From Takakia lepidozioides (Eukaryota; Streptophyta; Takakiopsida; Takakiales; Takakiaceae): a DNA stretch of 64,000 nt. The position numbers and the translations under genes are program-made. The DNA lies in the NCBI GenBank assembly GCA_030704615.1, contig CM060734.1, positions 62,574,042-62,638,041 on the forward strand, read 5' to 3'. Numbering within the stretch: the stretch's first letter is position 1; each line of letters starts with the position of its first letter. Positions 34,017 through 44,886 of the stretch are shown here, one piece after another. Under the pieces are notes generated by a model that searched no databases, was not told the origin of the DNA, and saw nothing but the letters and a program-made list of their open reading frames with translations.

Positions 34017-35330
34017 AGGCATCGGAATTTCCTTCTCAAGTGGAATAAGGGCATTGCACTTAGCCAAGCAATCTGTGCACTTCAAATCTGGAACTATTTT
34101 GCGACATTACTAGTGTCATGAAAAAATGGTGGTGACAGAAGCTGTCCAACTATGATTGGTAGTTATTGACTGAGGTTGGTTTTCATTGGCGGATGTCATG
34201 GGATCCACATAGCCAGTCATTCCCTGGCCTCAGGCCCCTGCATGTTGCAGAAAGATGTGCATAGATACACTGGTGATAGGATTCCGGGGAAAGGAGAGGC
34301 AGTTTCTGTAAAGAGGTGTTCTTGTTAGCCATGAGTATAGTCACATTGTGACATTACCCGAGAAATTTCTGCAGCCTGGGCTGACAACTCAATACCCCAT
34401 TCAGAAAAAATGAGGTTCAAGTTTTCTGGAATATCGTAGATTGCATTGGCTCACAGTTGTGCTGATTGGCTTGTGCACTTTAGCCTGCTGCTTGACAATC
34501 CCCTCGGACAACAACCTATCACCATTCACTCCTTATCGAATCCAATTTTTTCTGTGGGCTTTGGCCTCACTTCCACACTACACCCATCAATGCTCGTCAG
34601 TGGTCCTTCAACCAGAGTGATTTGAATCCATCACTAGGAGAAACTATACATGGTTGGTAAGCCCAAAAACATGTTTACAGGGTGCACAGCAGGCTCAAGG
34701 CTGCTTATAAGGGGAGTTCCAGTTGCTTTCCATATGGGAGAACAGCGTTCCCAAGCAGCTTTCCTTGATAACATTATCTTGTGCTGTCTCTTTCTACTAA
34801 TCTACACTCAGAAGTCTGTCACTCAAGTCTGGTTTAGATCTTCCCATCTTCCCAGGATCAGTCTCTTGGCAGGACATAGAAAGCACCGCATCTCATTCGA
34901 ATTGTCACTGCACAAAAAATGAGGGGGGCCGGTGTACAGCAGAAGGTTGAGTATGATGTCTGCTTGCTGGAGAGTAAGTATGGCATCACAATTTGCAGCA
35001 AGTGATGCCTCCAGACTGCCATGCGAGAAGCAGCACTGGTGTTGGATACAACTATGTTATAAACTAATGTGAGTGTATTGAAATGTGACTAGTACAACAC
35101 AAGCATTTGCTTGTGTGAAAGCAATGTGAAGATATCAATCAGAATCTGATTTTAGCACCAAACACAATAGGAATAATGGAAGAACTTGTGCAGAGAATGA
35201 CAATGCAGAGAATGCTGGGGAGGTGTGGCGGAGCAGCATAAGATCACCAGATGTAAAGCCCTAAAGTCAGGAGACCCCATGGTGTAACTATGAAGAGCTA
35301 AGGGCGAAGCTCAAACTCAAAAGTGAGAGT
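34017..35330. other. intergenic, no gene seen
   Basis: This lies between the convergent 3' ends of the BCCP-like gene and VPS29. No conserved reading frame or repeat was recognised. Confidence 0.45.
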
Positions 35331-36169
35331 CTAAGATGATCCCTGCGGTTTCTTGAAATCAATCTTGTCCACCTTCACCTCTCCATCAACCAGCTCATAC
35401 ACATACACCACCACCCGTAGCCCATCAATGTCCATGAGGATAAAACTAGGGTTCACATCATATGTGATGCTGCTGTAGGCGCCTGCGGCGGATCCAGGGT
35501 TGATGATCACCCCTCCCTCATGCTTGTAGGCCTTGAACTGGTGCGTGTGCCCAGTTACGAGGATGTCCACGTCCAGCTGCCGCTGCAGCATCGCCAGCGA
35601 CTCCAGGTCTCCCCACGGAATCACCTTCATTCACATGCATAAGGGCCTGGTCAGCTGTGTACCAGTACCCGCAACATAAACACCAACAGCGATGGCTATG
35701 GTATAGAACCTGATGGCCGTGGCAGATGCCAATCTTGAAGGCACCAATGCTAAGCTGCTTGGTCTCCGGATAGCGCGAATCCTCGTCATATTCTCCCCGC
35801 GTGATGTGCACATCCGAACACAAGGACTTCAAATAGTCATGAACTTCCTGCCCAACCCGCCCCACATGCTTTCATCAATATGCACAGCAGAAGGGCCCTA
35901 ATTCTGCGACCGGAGTCTAGAGAATGTAACCTGAAATGACCTAATTACAGTGCATACAGAGAGTGTCTTGTCTCTTCCCTCCTCATCGACAATCAGGAAA
36001 GAAATCACAGGCGCATGAGAAGATACGTGAAACCCACTTTGATGCACAGATTGCCTGTGCTGAGAATGTGCTGGATCTTCCCAGGCACCAGCATAGACTT
36101 GAATTTGGCGGGCAAATCTGCAGCTCTGTGAGGAATGTGCATATCACCCAGCGCTAGAACAAGCACCAT
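35331..36169 (-). CDS. VPS29: VPS29, retromer core subunit
   Basis: VPS29 joins VPS35 and VPS26 in the retromer that recycles vacuolar sorting receptors from endosomes. Three exons join in frame: 36169-36038 (44 codons, ATG GTG CTT), 35847-35710 (46 codons) and 35624-35331 (97 codons plus stop), giving 187 residues against about 190 in flowering plants. The introns are 190 and 85 bp with GT-AG borders. The metallophosphoesterase-like fold is marked by LGDMH (7-11), TGNLC (38-42), CHGHQ (86-90) and GHTH (115-118). Eukaryotic VPS29 keeps this fold as a protein-binding scaffold. The C-terminus ends [13 protein letters not shown]. No defect is seen. It is divergent from the SKP1-like pseudogene, 259 bp away. 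Confidence 0.95.
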
Positions 36170-36428
36170 TGTTGCAGCACTCCCTCTTCTCCCCCTTCAA
36201 CTCAACGCCTGCCCACCTGCCATAGCACCGCATCGGACGAACACAAGCTCGCACAGCACTCTCAGCCCAGAACACCCCCCCGGGAAATCTCGTGTGCAAC
36301 TGCAACCAAAATGTCAACTTAGGGCGGACGACCGCCGGCTGTATCCGGTCAGTGCAGGCTCTTACTTCCATGCTGCTCACAGTTCTGTCGAGGGTTTGGA
36401 ACTTTGAGCTTCGTTGCAGGACGTTGCT

Positions 36429-37562
36429 ATGGCGGAGAAGAGGGTGAAGCTGGAGAGCTAGGATGGTGTTGTTTGAGGTGAAGAAGGCAGTGGATTCTGA
36501 GTCTCTGGCCGTGAAAGAGGACACTAGCATGGATGATCCCGAACGTTTGCTGCTGTCCACTGAGATTTTGGCCAACGTCATTGAGTTTTGCAAGTATCAC
36601 GTGGAAAATCGGAGGGCCGCCGATGCCAAGCCTGCCACTCCTGAGGATGACATCAAGGCATGGGATCAATGCTTCGTTAAAGGTGATCTCTATTTGATCT
36701 AATCGTGGTAGGTGCTCTATCTTGGGTCTTTGTGATGCACTTTTTAGGACGTCCCATACATTAGCTGTGAATCGGAGACGCGCGAATGCCCCTTCTCACC
36801 TGAAGAAGTGAGGTCATGCTAGTCAGGTGTTTCTATTCGCGGGGAGCAGGAAATAGAATATGTTTGAAGTTTTCTGAATGCCGGAGAAGATGAAGTCTTC
36901 GTTACGCAATTTGTTGTCTGCAGTGCTCAATTTTTCTGTGTACCGAAATCTGTAGTTTTACTATGCAAATTTGTACTCCTAGTATGCTTTCCGAGTCTGA
37001 ATGACAACATAGACTTGTACGTCCATGTCAATTGAGGTGAGAAACGTGCAGACATTCTTCTCTTACAGCCCTTTTGGTCTGTTTGTAGTGAATGAGTAGG
37101 AATCTTCCCTCCCAAGAATCAGAGGAGAGAGAGATGACTCCTACCGGCCTAACCAAGGGCCACTTGACTTTCAGCTACTGCCTCCTTCCGGGGGCGGGCC
37201 CTATATCCCCAGTGATAACGGTCATGTTTTTGAAGCGATGGTATTTTGTGTTGACTTGGAAGGTTTTTTTTCTGCTTATGTATTGTGGGGTGGTCAGGCA
37301 CGGTTTTCATGGGGAGGGGCAGAGGAGAATGTGTATTACTATGCAGTGTCATTCTGCAGTAGTGATTTCTAGGCCTAAAAGTGCCATTGTTCATAATGAA
37401 GGGAATTATTAGGTGAGTATAGACTCACTTCATGTTGTGTATGAACAGGCGGCAAACTATCTCAATATCAAAAGCCTTCTCGACTTGACATGTCAAACTT
37501 GGGCTGACACTTACAAAGGCAATCCAGACGAGATTCGGAAGACTTTCAAGATTTATTCCTAA
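36429..37562 (+). pseudogene. SKP1-like (ASK) gene, decayed
   Basis: SKP1 links F-box proteins to cullin in SCF ubiquitin ligases. Exon 1 starts ATG at 36429 (MAEKRVKLES), meets TAG at 36459-36461 where a serine codon is usual, shifts frame around 36470-36475, then reads FEVKKAVDSESLAV, LLLSTEILANVIEFCKYHVE and EDDIKAWDQCFVK to about 36684. The stretch that normally follows (VDQATLFDLIL-like) is shrunken and hits TAA at 36700-36702. Exon 2 (37449-37562) reads [20 protein letters not shown] and [11 protein letters not shown], then TAA, lacking the normal acidic tail and WAFE end. Several independent lesions make this a confident pseudogene. Confidence 0.85.
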
Positions 37563-38620
37563 AAGCCAGCCAAACCCGAAACGGGTCACACCACTTTTTT
37601 CAAGCTGATGTAGGTTCCACTTTTCAGCATGCAAGACTTCTCTCTTCCACTCTTGGTTTTTTGATTATGCAAGGGAACAGCTGTTGCTGCAGCAAACTGT
37701 GTGAAACTCCGGGATCCCTTTCTTCAGGGTTTGGAACAGTTGAGAGTTCGTGTGGGCCAACAAATCAAGTGTCTCCAACTCGATTTTGGGTAATCTTGGC
37801 CATCTCATGATCTAGGCCATCTCTGAGCTCACGAGCCACAAAATCACTAGCTCTCATGAGCTGCTGCACTTCCATCACCAGCTCTCCCCGGAATATGGAC
37901 AGGGTCCTAAGGAAAAACTAATCCGGAATTGAGCACATGACATGTATGAGAGGGCTGCACAATCTCCAGCCTGCTCTACGGCTACACTTAATGCTGGCAG
38001 CAGAAAATGTGGCATGGTTGAGTGGGGGAGACAGACATGGCAGCTACTTCACAGAGACAACGTACTCAAGGCCATGTCTGTTCCCCGTGCTGCCAAGAAC
38101 CCTTCAATCATGCACCAGGTTGTGAGGAACTGAAATGGCTATCCGTCAAGGCAGTGCAGCTTGCGATTGGTGAATCTGCAGATTTTTCAGGTGTCTACAC
38201 TGCGTGTATAGGAGCTATCCAGCTTCCATGCTGTCCTGGATCCTTCCCACCACCCCATCTTGGTTTCGGGCTAGGAGTGTAATTGACGTCGTCATTGAAC
38301 TCCATCAGCTCCTTCAGATGATCTGCTGAAATGTTTGATATGTGTATCCCTTTCTATGCACGTGAGCACGGGATTGTAGTTCTTTATATATCCCCATGGG
38401 ATAACCTGGTTTTGCTGAGAACCAACTCCATCAGCTTTGCTCCCAGGTTGAGACAAGCCTATGGAAATCCTGCCACAATTTCCCAGACGGGAGCTGGTTA
38501 CTACAGATGTGAGGCAGTGCTGAGGGAGGGGAGGAGGGAGGGAGAGAGGTAGTGCTAGTCATGTCAAGACTAGAAAGAAGGAGTATGAATCAGATCGTGT
38601 CTTTGAAAGATAGACATTAT
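37563..38620. other. intergenic, no gene seen
   Basis: No conserved reading frame or clear repeat was recognised. Confidence 0.45.
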
Positions 38621-38624
38621 GAGC

Positions 38625-38780
38625 CTTAAAAGAAACAAATGTATGAACTTGGTTCTCCACTTCAAAGCAGTTTAGTCCTCTTTTCTGACACCTCTCCTCC
38701 ACTTTGTCAGCATGGATCTCCTTGCCCCTTTCCAGTGGCGCTCCTAGACTAGCACACGCCTTGAGAATGGAAATCCATCC
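38625..38780 (-). pseudogene. PPR gene fragment
   Basis: The minus strand reads ILKACASLGAPLERGKEIHA, a PPR module piece. After a short junction it reads GLNCFEVENQVHTFVS, like the E/E+ segment at the end of plant PLS-class PPR proteins (GxSWIEVxxxVHTFV). The joining of an internal module to the C-terminal region with everything between missing shows a deleted remnant. Confidence 0.6.
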
Positions 38781-39083
38781 CTTTGCTTTGCCCATATATC
38801 ACTTATGGGGAGCCTCCCATGCGTGCTTCATGTGCTTGCAAGCAATGCGAGACTGAGAGAGACGACCATAGCCTAAAGATTCCTGATGGGCAGGGTATAA
38901 AAGATAAAAGACAATTTTACGGTTCTGACCGCGTTTGGCTTTCATCCATTTTGTCATTGTATGGGCGCACAAATCATCCGAAAGAGTGAGGCAGTGGATG
39001 GATGACATGGTCTATCGCGATGGCTGCCCCCTTTCTCAGGCGCTGTCTCGCTCGCTTGTCTCGCAGTCTCGCAGAGGGTGGCC

Positions 39084-39516
39084 ATGGTGTCCGCGATCTT
39101 CTGCCCCGCTCTCACCTCTTCCTGTCTGTCGGCTCGTTGCACTTCTGAGCTTCCCACTAATGCGAATGGGTCCTTCAGACCTACTGTTCCTAGCAGCAGC
39201 GTGGCTCTTCCTCGCTTGCAAGCTGTGCCATTCTCACTCGCTTGTTCCGTAGAAACGCCAGAAATGGCAGTGGCAGATCCTTCCCTGAAATTTGCGAATT
39301 TGATGTGGTTCAGAGGGTCTTACAATGCGCAGGTGTTTGTGGGGGAAGATGAACCAGCCGACTCTGTGGTGCGCCGCTTTCGCAAGGCCGTGATGCAGGC
39401 TGGCGTCATCCCCGAGTGTCGACGCCGCCGCTTCTTTGAAACCCCTCAAGATATCGTCAAGCGCAAGCAGCAGGCGGCCCGCCGTAGAAAAACCAGGTCT
39501 TGTTTATCAATGCTTC

Positions 39517-39582
<66 letters not shown>

Positions 39583-39911
39583 CAGCAAACACTACCACAC
39601 CCAGACGGACTCGATTTCAGTACAAACTTGCAGTCCCTCTAGGAGTGGTCAGAATATGGTCTGTAGAGACCTATGGTGGCCTGTTGTTAATTTCAGCAAG
39701 ATCTAAGAGCTGAGATTCGCTTCGTGCACTGCATGGAGTACAAGTTGTCACTAATCATAAGTGCATCGTCTGCTCTTATTGGTGCTGCAGACGGTTCACC
39801 CCACGAACTGACGGCTTCAATGGAGAGAAGAAGGAGGGCGGTGGCAGCGGAAGTAATGATGATGATGACTTTTGGGGATATGCGGAAGAAGGGGCCGATG
39901 CCAATTTGTAG
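39084..39911 (+). CDS. RPS21: chloroplast ribosomal protein bS21c
   Basis: A nuclear-encoded small-subunit protein of the plastid ribosome. Exon 1 is 39084-39496 (137 codons plus 2 bases) and exon 2 is 39791-39911 (through TAG), giving 177 residues with a GT-AG intron of 294 bp. Residues 1 to about 60 are serine/threonine-rich, consistent with a transit peptide. Residues 79-130 hold the S21 domain: SYNAQVFVGEDEP, RRFRKAVMQAGVIPECRRRR, FFETPQDIVKRKQQAARRRK. Exon 2 adds a glycine-rich and acidic tail (GGGSGSNDDDDFWGYAEEGA) absent from bacterial S21. The start at 39084 is the first ATG in this frame and sits in a GGCC-ATG-G context. The intron begins almost directly with a long CT microsatellite. 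No defect is seen. Confidence 0.92.
39517..39579 (+). repeat. (CT)n microsatellite in bS21c intron
   Basis: A nearly pure CT run of about 60 bp starts some 20 bp after the 5' splice site. It should be length-variable between individuals. Confidence 0.95.
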
Positions 39912-42120
39912 GTCCAACTGTTCCCGAAAGTGTGCTCAAAGGCTGGTAAGGTGGGTAATGCTGAGATTGAGAGTAAAGTTTGTACCTGCGTTACAAGTCC
40001 TCTAATTGCAAGGCAATCTCAACTGTCATTTTCCCGAGGAGACAATTTGGCTTCACCAGAATGCAGACAGAGCTGGTTTCTTGTATGTTCTCCAAAGGGA
40101 TGGAATTGGGATAAACTAGAAGACTCAAAGTGTATACATAGATGACCATGTTTGGGATGATGAGGTGTGCTCTATTTCTGCCCTTTGGCAGAGCACATTT
40201 TGTGCAGATCTTATTTGACCTCCTTCCATCGTTGCAAGTGATTACCGTTATCTTACGTTTCTTGTAGGTTCTTTGCATTGATTTGATATGGGATATGGTT
40301 GTATTGGTTTCCAAACTTGTATCTGAACATTGATTAGTAGGCAGCTTCAACTTTATGATCTCCAGGGTGATGTTGATTCTAGCTCATAAATCATTTAATT
40401 CCCTGTAATTGTTGGCATCATGACAACTTCAAGTTCACTTAATCTTTAGGGCTGAAACCTGTATGGTTGCTCCTCATGCCCTATCTCCTCCTTGCCTTAC
40501 TGATACTCTTTTTGCATTAGGGTATCCTAAGGACTATGTCCTTCTGCTTTTTGTGGTGTCTTTTGCATCAGTTGAAAACCTTCCAGACTGTTGTTAGATC
40601 TGGAGTAGACTTGATAGCAAGAAACAGATCTCAGTAGAACTTGTGGATAATCATAAACAATAGTGCTGTTAATTCATCAGGTATATTTGCATTGGCGAGA
40701 TGCACACTTCTCAGCTGTGCAAAACTTTTATGTTCAGGTTTATGAAACCGTGAAGGGTTTAGGGTTCTGTTCATGTGGAGTGCATGAAGGCAAATACTGA
40801 ATTGAAGGATGGCCTAGTCAACTCCCATCGGATTGTTGCCCAGCGACATGCAGGCCTCTAGCTGCATCTAAGATTGCAAGATCCTGGGTTATTTTCAAAT
40901 AACACCACCCCTTCATTTGTGCTTGAAAATGTGTGGTAAATGTACCTATTCCGCAACAACAGTGGGCCTTGACACATCAGTTGCAGGCGGAGAACCTTCA
41001 CGCAAGACTGATGGTGTAAGAGACTGCCGTCCCAGCAGACACTAAAAAACCCAAAATGGAATCTGGAGGAAAGATGCAAGGTAGTCTGGACCTTTATCAC
41101 AGTCACAAGACACGTAACCATGGGAGTCCAAGATACAGAAAGAGAAAAGTGAGAGTGGGGGGTGGACCAACCTAAATAGCTGGCAGTCACCACGCACTGA
41201 AGACAAGGAGGGGTGTCCCACAGGAGACGTGGGGATGAGCCCAAAGTGCTGAAGAGCCAAAAGCTTCCATTGTGGTGTCAAAGAGGATGAAAGAAAGAAA
41301 AAAACAAGAGAAACGTCTTGCTCCTCATTATCGTTAAGAAATAGGAAGGGCTTCCTCGTAACCTAGTGAGCAGCGCAGCACCAGGTCTCCCGAAAAGATT
41401 CGTGGGCGAGCATGGGTCTACTTATGGGATGCGAACTGCTTTAGATGCAGTACAACTGGAGAAACAAGCAGCACACATCTGCTGCAAAATCGAAATTCTG
41501 TCATTACCACTAAAGCTGAAATTGAATGCCTATGCCATATGGACTGTTGTTCAAATCAAGTTTGAGTACTGCAAATCACTGAAAACTTCAATCAGAGAAG
41601 TCTGCAGATTATAGTGCTCCTAGTTTATAGGGTGGGCATGAAGTTGGTGGATATAGTGTAGTTGTTCAGCTGTCCAAAAGTGGACTCAATGCAAATGTTG
41701 GCACACTTTTCTTTTACCTTCTTGCTTTGATCCATGTAATGAGGATCATACAAAGCATTGTTGTGTGACAGACCATTCTCTCCTCTTACTCTCCAGTTGC
41801 ATAGACCAACGATCTTGGATACATGGGAGTCTGGTTAATTGTCCAACCATTACAACGCACATAACGATTCCCAGTGCTAGGATGCTGTACTCTTTCAGCA
41901 AATATGTCTATGAATTGAAGGATTTTCATGACTGGTGAAGCAGTGTTGTAACAGCCACTCATAAGGAGGGATCATCAACAGTTCCATGAATAAATATGCA
42001 TCTGTGCATTTGTGTTTTCTCCCTCAAGTCAACAATGCATTTATCTACTGTTGAGTACACACTGGGAGAGCTCAAAACTTTGGGACAAACAACATGGCCA
42101 CTGGCATGCCAACTTTTATC
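39912..42120. other. intergenic, no gene seen
   Basis: No conserved reading frame, RNA gene or clear mobile element was recognised in these 2.2 kb. Confidence 0.45.
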
Positions 42121-42139
42121 TAAGAGTGGTCAAAATAGA

Positions 42140-42305
42140 GGGATTGACCTCGCTCTTCTCAAGTAGGGCGAGATCAAGATCTGCAGTCACCATCATCCAC
42201 AGAGTCTCAGAGGTAGAGGTGCTTGCCTCATTCTTGTCAAGTAGGGCACAAAAAAAGTCTTCAGTGGCCATTATCCAGCCTCTCATAAAGGTACTTGAGG
42301 CATTC
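42140..42305. repeat. two-copy 78-bp tandem repeat
   Basis: TTCTCAAGTAGGGC at about 42155 recurs as TTGTCAAGTAGGGC 78 bp later. It is followed in both copies by AGTCACCATCATCC-like and AGTGGCCATTATCC sequence and then by AGAGGTAGAGGTGCTTG or AAAGGTACTTGAGGC. Coding function is not supported. Confidence 0.6.
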
Positions 42306-42620
42306 TGATCAGACTGATTACTTGGGCCTTACATTACCCATCCAACAAATTGACTGGAGTGCAGGTAACCATCAGTGGCCATACAGTGGCAAACTGGCCA
42401 TGCGCATCCTCATCTCCACCTTGTCCAAGTATCTGGAGGATAAGAGTCGTAAAAAGGTCTAACCTGTCAAAATGTAAGGATTTTCAGAGGGCTTTCCAGA
42501 GCAGTTCGCTCACACCCAGACATTCCGGAATCACAGAAATCTCCTTTGTCTAAACTCAACAAAATCGTTTCTGACCTTCCTCCCATGCAAGCATTGTGGT
42601 TGTGTCTCTTCGCGCATCAA

Positions 42621-44000
42621 TCAAGCCTGCTTCTTGTCCTCAGGGTACTTGCTTCTTCCCTCTGTGTCTTGATTGCCATTCGACTGAGACACTGCTGCTT
42701 CTGCAGCATAACTTCCATCAGGCCCTCTTCCATCGTTCGACCTCCCCTCTGTCCGTCCATTATCTTGCGAAGACCTTTGGTCGCGATTCTTCCAGACGGT
42801 CCAAATGATCACGACCAGGATCCCCAAGTAGCTTAAGGTAGTGCCTACATTTTGGGTTGCCCGCTCATACAACGACGGTGGCCGAAGTTTATGTCGCTTG
42901 ACTCTGTTCTCTTTGAAATCCCGCAGCAGTCTTGAGAGCTCCGATTCGACGGAGTCTCCAACAAAAGCATCTGGATTCGCGCTCACAGAGTAGAAGTTCC
43001 CGTCCCATACAACCACTGTCGGAAGCTTGGGTGGTTTCCCAAGGTTGAATGGGCGCACAAACTCTGGCCACTCAGAGGCAACTACATGAGTGAAAACGAA
43101 AGCCCGATTGGCTGGAGCAGCGGCCTTCATCTTCTTGATGAAGGCCTTACCTTCAGGTGTTGTGAAACTCTCCAAAACTGCGACCACATTCGGACGTCCA
43201 TCGTCCTGCAGTAGCTTGAGACTATCAAACGTCAATGGTGTGACTAAAGCCAGAAGATTTTGTTTGACAAAATCTGCCAAGTCGCTGTCTTCAAAAGGGC
43301 CATAAAAAACTTCCTGCGTCTCATACTCTCCCCGCAAAGCCACCAGTGCCGGCCCCTTGTCGAAGTCAAAGTCCACCATGGCCTTCTCTGAGAACTCTCC
43401 CAGCACAGCAAACCATGCCTTGTTTCTGTATCTTCTAGCCAGCTCCTTCAACACAGATGCTTCCAACCCAAATCCAACAAAAAGCGGTAGTTCAGTCCCA
43501 ATAGACTTCACGAATTCCCGAAAGGCTGCTTCAGTGGGAAAAACCTCAAACTCCTGGGCCTTCAACCGTCTCAACTGAGAAACCAGGGCATTGGCGAGTC
43601 GCGGGCCCTCGTAATCTATGGGGAATCCATTGATGAAAACCTTCAGCGTCGGGTACCCATCGATTTCAAACTTCGAAGCAACGCCCCTGTATTTTTCGGC
43701 ATCGATCTTGGCTAGCACAATTGGAAGCGATTCATCTGCGAGGATCAGAGCTGCTTTGTCTAGCTCTGGGGAGAGACGCTTGCAGTGATGACACCAGGGA
43801 GCATAGAAATCCACAAATATATGATCGTACTTGGCTATGGCCGCCTCAAAGGTGGCATCTGTGAGCTCAACAACCTCACCAGAAGCAACGCCCTCTTCCT
43901 GCTCCCCACCTACACAAAATCCCACGTCTTGCAGCCCGACTAGAAGCAACAACAGCCCAGTCCAAGTTAGGAACAGGACTGCCATACCTGAGCTCCGCAT
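42621..44000 (-). CDS. membrane-anchored protein disulfide isomerase-like protein (PDIL5-2/PDI8 type), intronless
   Basis: An ER thioredoxin-fold protein for disulfide formation. It has 459 residues from ATG 44000 (MRSSGMAVLF) to TAG 42621; an upstream in-frame ATG would bury the signal peptide, so this start is preferred. Hydrophobic residues 7-23 form a signal peptide. The thioredoxin domain is at 41-150 with active site WCHHC (70-73), differing from the usual CGHC. Two redox-inactive thioredoxin-like regions follow (KAWFAVLGEFSEKAMVDFDF, LLQDDGRPNVVAVLESF, PTVVVWDGNFYSVS). A transmembrane segment is at about 387-403 (YLGILVVIIWTVW), then a hydrophilic 56-residue tail without KDEL. Layout and length match the single-active-domain, membrane-anchored plant PDIs. 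Those genes usually have introns; this one has none, so it may be a functional retrocopy. The frame is intact. Confidence 0.9.
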   Translation of the reverse strand: MRSSGMAVLFLTWTGLLLLLVGLQDVGFCVGGEQEEGVASGEVVELTDATFEAAIAKYDHIFVDFYAPWCHHCKRLSPELDKAALILADESLPIVLAKIDAEKYRGVASKFEIDGYPTLKVFINGFPIDYEGPRLANALVSQLRRLKAQEFEVFPTEAAFREFVKSIGTELPLFVGFGLEASVLKELARRYRNKAWFAVLGEFSEKAMVDFDFDKGPALVALRGEYETQEVFYGPFEDSDLADFVKQNLLALVTPLTFDSLKLLQDDGRPNVVAVLESFTTPEGKAFIKKMKAAAPANRAFVFTHVVASEWPEFVRPFNLGKPPKLPTVVVWDGNFYSVSANPDAFVGDSVESELSRLLRDFKENRVKRHKLRPPSLYERATQNVGTTLSYLGILVVIIWTVWKNRDQRSSQDNGRTEGRSNDGRGPDGSYAAEAAVSQSNGNQDTEGRSKYPEDKKQA

Positions 44001-44886
44001 CGTCAAGACAGAAGGCAGGGTCGATAGGGAAGAACGAACAAACAAACAAACAAACAAATAGGTTGAACCCTCGTGCACTCTCAGCACTGCACTGCACGGC
44101 ACTGCACTGACCCAAGCTCACCTACTTATATCTTTGCAAATTCTTACGTCTATAGAAATGATTCGCGGTATTCTGTTGCTACCTACATCATCCCTCTATA
44201 TCTCTGCATAAATTTTCATAGATTTCCACAGCATGGATTGCAAGATCATAACTTTTTTGTGGGCTTCAACTTGGAATTCAATCAATGCAGAGGCCTCACA
44301 ATTCCTGTGACATGAAATTTCTAGGGGTGCAGTGCAGTAATGTACAAGGGCGGGTTTGTGTATGTAACTTAGTCCAAAGGTTTCCTGTCCAGTTGGGAAC
44401 TTTGTCCTAAACTCTATGCATGCAATAGTGCATCCATGGGAAGATTGGGCTGCTCTCTAACTTAATGTCAAGGAGCCCTCTGTGGGCCTGGGCACGTCCA
44501 CCAACAACCCCTTTGAACGGAGGGACATTGCAGGCATAAGAGTGATTGTATCCATGTGGATGCGACGAAGAGCAGAGAACGGGAGCGTCGGTGGAGTTGA
44601 GAACGGACGAAGGGGACGGGGAGCGTCATAGAGTTATAATAACAGGGGACGAACGAGAACGTCGCAGCAACCGGACGAGGTGGAGGAGGAAGAGGACTAG
44701 GTCTCCCGCAGCTGCTTTCAAACACTGCGAAGACGAGCAGTGCCGCCTCCCCACCACAGCTTATCATAACACTCTAAAGGGTTTGGTGGGTTGTAGATTA
44801 CTGGGAGGGAGAGAAGGTATTTTGGGTTGCAGTTTTCTGGGAGCGAGAGAGAGATTCGATTGAAACGGTGCTGAGCGGCTACAGCG
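44001..44886. promoter_or_regulatory. divergent promoter region between PDI-like gene and OLA1
   Basis: These 886 bp separate two head-to-head genes. A GATATAAG TATA-like motif on the minus strand near 44126-44133 lies about 130 bp before the PDI start codon. An (AAAC)n run at 44038-44060 sits in the probable 5' untranslated region. Nothing comparable was recognised for OLA1. Confidence 0.35.

Noticed and set aside
39436-39713. Long serine-leucine repeat frames over the CT tract
   Set aside because: They are translations of the (CT)n microsatellite within the bS21c intron. The exon phases on both sides support splicing it out.
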